A stretch of 6,126 bases of DNA, taken from assembly GCA_018065815.1 (NCBI GenBank), contig JAGHSP010000294.1, forward strand, positions 1-6,126. The letters run 5' to 3'. The DNA comes from Candidatus Sodaliphilus limicaballi (GTDB taxonomy: Bacteria; Bacteroidota; Bacteroidia; Bacteroidales; Muribaculaceae). The notes below the pieces were generated by a model. The model ran no database searches, had not been told where the DNA came from, and saw only the letters and a list, made by a program, of their open reading frames with translations. This document shows, in pieces, positions 4,722 through 6,126 of this stretch. The stretch's first letter is position 1. Each line of letters begins with the position of its first letter. The position numbers were made by a program, and so were the translations under genes.

Positions 4722-4792
4722 GACCAGCGGAGAACCGCTGGGAACGGTGGCAGAACGGTGGCAATTTTTAACAAATAAACAATAAACAACAA
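4722..4792 (+). other. Gap between HNH and portal: hairpin plus 11-base tandem duplication
   Basis: CCAGCGG-AGAA-CCGCTGG (4724-4741) is a perfect seven-pair hairpin. It is followed at once by GAACGGTGGCA twice in exact tandem (4742-4752 and 4753-4763), then AATTTTT and an A-rich leader made of repeated AAACAA-like units ending at the portal ATG. There is no reading frame here. The place is where terminase genes commonly lie, so it may be a deletion scar. A cos-like or terminase-binding site beside the HNH gene is another idea. Both are inference. Confidence 0.55.
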
Positions 4793-6103
4793 ATGGACAA
4801 CTTTTTCGCTAACATGTTCAGGCGTGAGGCTTCGGGACTCGGGAAGGGTGCAGGCGGTGGGGAACCGACTGCCAGCCAGGGTACGGGAGGTTCTTTCGCT
4901 GAGAATAACAAGGTCCATATCGGCACTCGTGGGGATGCGGGGTTGAGCGTGGCGGCTTATTACCGTGCACTGACTCTTCGCTCGAACACCATGTCGCAGC
5001 TGATTATGCAGTACCAGCGATTCTCGACGAATGGCAAGAACTTCTATGAGGACACACGCGGCAAGGGCGGCAGGATTAACTGGCTATGCCAATACAAGCC
5101 GAACCCTCGCATGAATTGGCCGGTGCTGGTACGCACAGCGGAGGCGCAGCGAGTGAAGGAGGGTAATGCCTATATCTACATCGAGCGTGAGGCTGGTGAG
5201 ATTGTGGCATTCTGGCTTTGCTCAGGTGCTTCGTATGACTACACCACCGACAGGTACACAGTAACGTATGATTTCGACAAGACGAAGACCACGAAGGCAA
5301 ACAACGTGATCCACTTGAAGAATGAGTACAGCAACGACAATGGCATCACGGGACAGCCAACGTTGAAGTACATGCACGACACGCTTGTGCTGGCTGCTAC
5401 CAACGACAAGCTCGTGACGGAGAATGCCGCAAAGGGTGGCAAGATGAAGCTCTTGGTGCAGGAGGACAAGCAGACGGGGTTCGGTCTCGGACGTGCCAAC
5501 AAGAAGGAGCTGGAGAAGATCACGAAGCAGTTGCAGGATGATGTATATGCCAACGATGTGGTGTTGCTCAACAATGTGGCAAACGTGACTCCTATCTCTC
5601 AGTCGCTACAGCAACAGGAGGTGCAGATGGCTCGTCAGTTCTCTGTGCGTGAGATTGCACGATACATGGGTGTGCCAGCCATCCTCTTGATGGACGATAG
5701 CAACTCATCGTACAAGTCGCCGGAGGCTGCAACGCTGGAGTTCCTGAGCCGAACGATTGCACCGCTCATCCGTGAGTGGGAGGCAGAGTTCAACACAAAG
5801 GTACTGGAGTTTGAGGACTACGGCATTCATCGCTTCCACTTCTGCGAGAAGCCTCTGTTCCGTCTCGACCTTACGGCACAGGGTAAGTGGAACAAGGACC
5901 GACTGGAGAGCGGTGTGGCTACGGTCAACGAACTGCGTGCAGAGCAAGACCTGCCAGCCGTGAAGGGTGGCGACCAGAACCTTGTGAGCACCAACCTGCA
6001 GCCGCTTGATGATATTAAGGTTAGGGGCAATCAGAATCAGCCATCGGGAAAACCCTCGGGAACGGCGGCAGAAGACGGCAAGGAGGAAGGAGGTGACGCA
6101 TGA
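4793..6103 (+). CDS. HK97-family phage portal protein
   Basis: This 436-residue protein would form the dodecameric ring at the one vertex of the phage head through which DNA enters and leaves, and which docks terminase and tail connector. Family signs in order are: SVAAYYRALTLRSNTMSQLI (52-71), where the portal domain begins; NPRMNWPVLVRTAEAQRVKEGNAYIYIER (104-132); the stem region around VIHLKN (172-177); the helical crown segment with FSVREIARYMGVPAILLMDD (283-302); the SPEAATLEFLSRTIAPLIREWEAEFNTKVL helix (309-338); and the late GVATVNELRAEQDLPAVKGGD (374-394). Length is normal for the family and no break is seen. The N-terminal 50 residues and the last 27 are Gly/Ser-rich and low in complexity, as often in portals. 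Its TGA overlaps the next ATG, so it is translationally coupled to that gene. Confidence 0.95.
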   Translation: MDNFFANMFRREASGLGKGAGGGEPTASQGTGGSFAENNKVHIGTRGDAGLSVAAYYRALTLRSNTMSQLIMQYQRFSTNGKNFYEDTRGKGGRINWLCQYKPNPRMNWPVLVRTAEAQRVKEGNAYIYIEREAGEIVAFWLCSGASYDYTTDRYTVTYDFDKTKTTKANNVIHLKNEYSNDNGITGQPTLKYMHDTLVLAATNDKLVTENAAKGGKMKLLVQEDKQTGFGLGRANKKELEKITKQLQDDVYANDVVLLNNVANVTPISQSLQQQEVQMARQFSVREIARYMGVPAILLMDDSNSSYKSPEAATLEFLSRTIAPLIREWEAEFNTKVLEFEDYGIHRFHFCEKPLFRLDLTAQGKWNKDRLESGVATVNELRAEQDLPAVKGGDQNLVSTNLQPLDDIKVRGNQNQPSGKPSGTAAEDGKEEGGDA

Positions 6104-6126
6104 TGTTCTTAACCATGGAATACATC
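6100..6126 (+). CDS. Start of the next phage gene (partial; possibly prohead protease)
   Basis: ATGATG starts at 6100 and overlaps the portal stop codon TGA (6101-6103). Nine codons read MMFLTMEYI before the window ends; the true start may be either of the two ATGs, or the ATG at 6115. AGGAGG-type purine runs at 6081-6093 lie at suitable distance upstream and are stronger than elsewhere in the window. In HK97-like gene orders the prohead maturation protease usually follows the portal, so that is the expected identity, but the residues visible cannot confirm it. Confidence 0.55.

Noticed and set aside
5239..5574. Antisense frames within the portal gene
   Set aside because: Low-complexity Ser/Leu/Cys-rich translations typical of reverse-strand shadows; the portal reading frame is continuous and conserved in pattern.

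Overview
The window reads as Bacteroidales DNA (Prevotella/Segatella- or Bacteroides-like), most likely a chromosome segment running into a prophage or phage remnant. The lineage is suggested by a FimB/Mfa2-type fimbrial lipoprotein, promoters of the TAnnTTTG type special to Bacteroidota, A-rich leaders mostly without Shine-Dalgarno sequences, and short AT-rich and G/C-run repeats between genes. No taxonomic marker gene is present, so the genus is an inference. Every gene I support is on the + strand.

Left part (1-2215), apparently host DNA. The last 11 codons of an unknown gene are followed by a 250-base spacer with nested G/C-rich hairpins, a strong terminator and a 7-base tandem repeat that runs into the next start codon. 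Then comes a fimbrial lipoprotein gene (293-1149) broken by what looks like a single missing base near 507/508, followed by a terminator. Next is an intact LysR-type regulator (1319-2215) with its own likely promoter.

Middle part (2216-4306). After a terminator and a well-formed promoter (about 2345-2376), whose -7 box is overlapped by an inverted repeat, lies a compact run of four small genes plus one probable 34-residue gene (4165-4269). It ends in a strong terminator (4277-4306), so it looks like one transcription unit. I do not recognise the protein families with confidence. Together they offer a Gly-rich/coiled-coil protein with a Cys-rich tail, a helical protein, an eight-cysteine beta-rich protein, a small membrane protein with CxxC and a tiny basic protein ending in CxxC. 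This is the most interesting block and the best candidate for something undescribed.

Right part (4307-6126), phage head/packaging genes: an HNH endonuclease, a complete HK97-type portal protein, and the first nine codons of a gene that overlaps the portal stop by ATGA. The terminase genes that usually lie between HNH and portal are absent. The 70-base gap there holds a perfect hairpin and an 11-base tandem duplication. No integrase, tRNA, attachment site or CRISPR array is visible, so the phage boundary is not fixed; the gap between the LysR gene and 2431 is the likeliest place.
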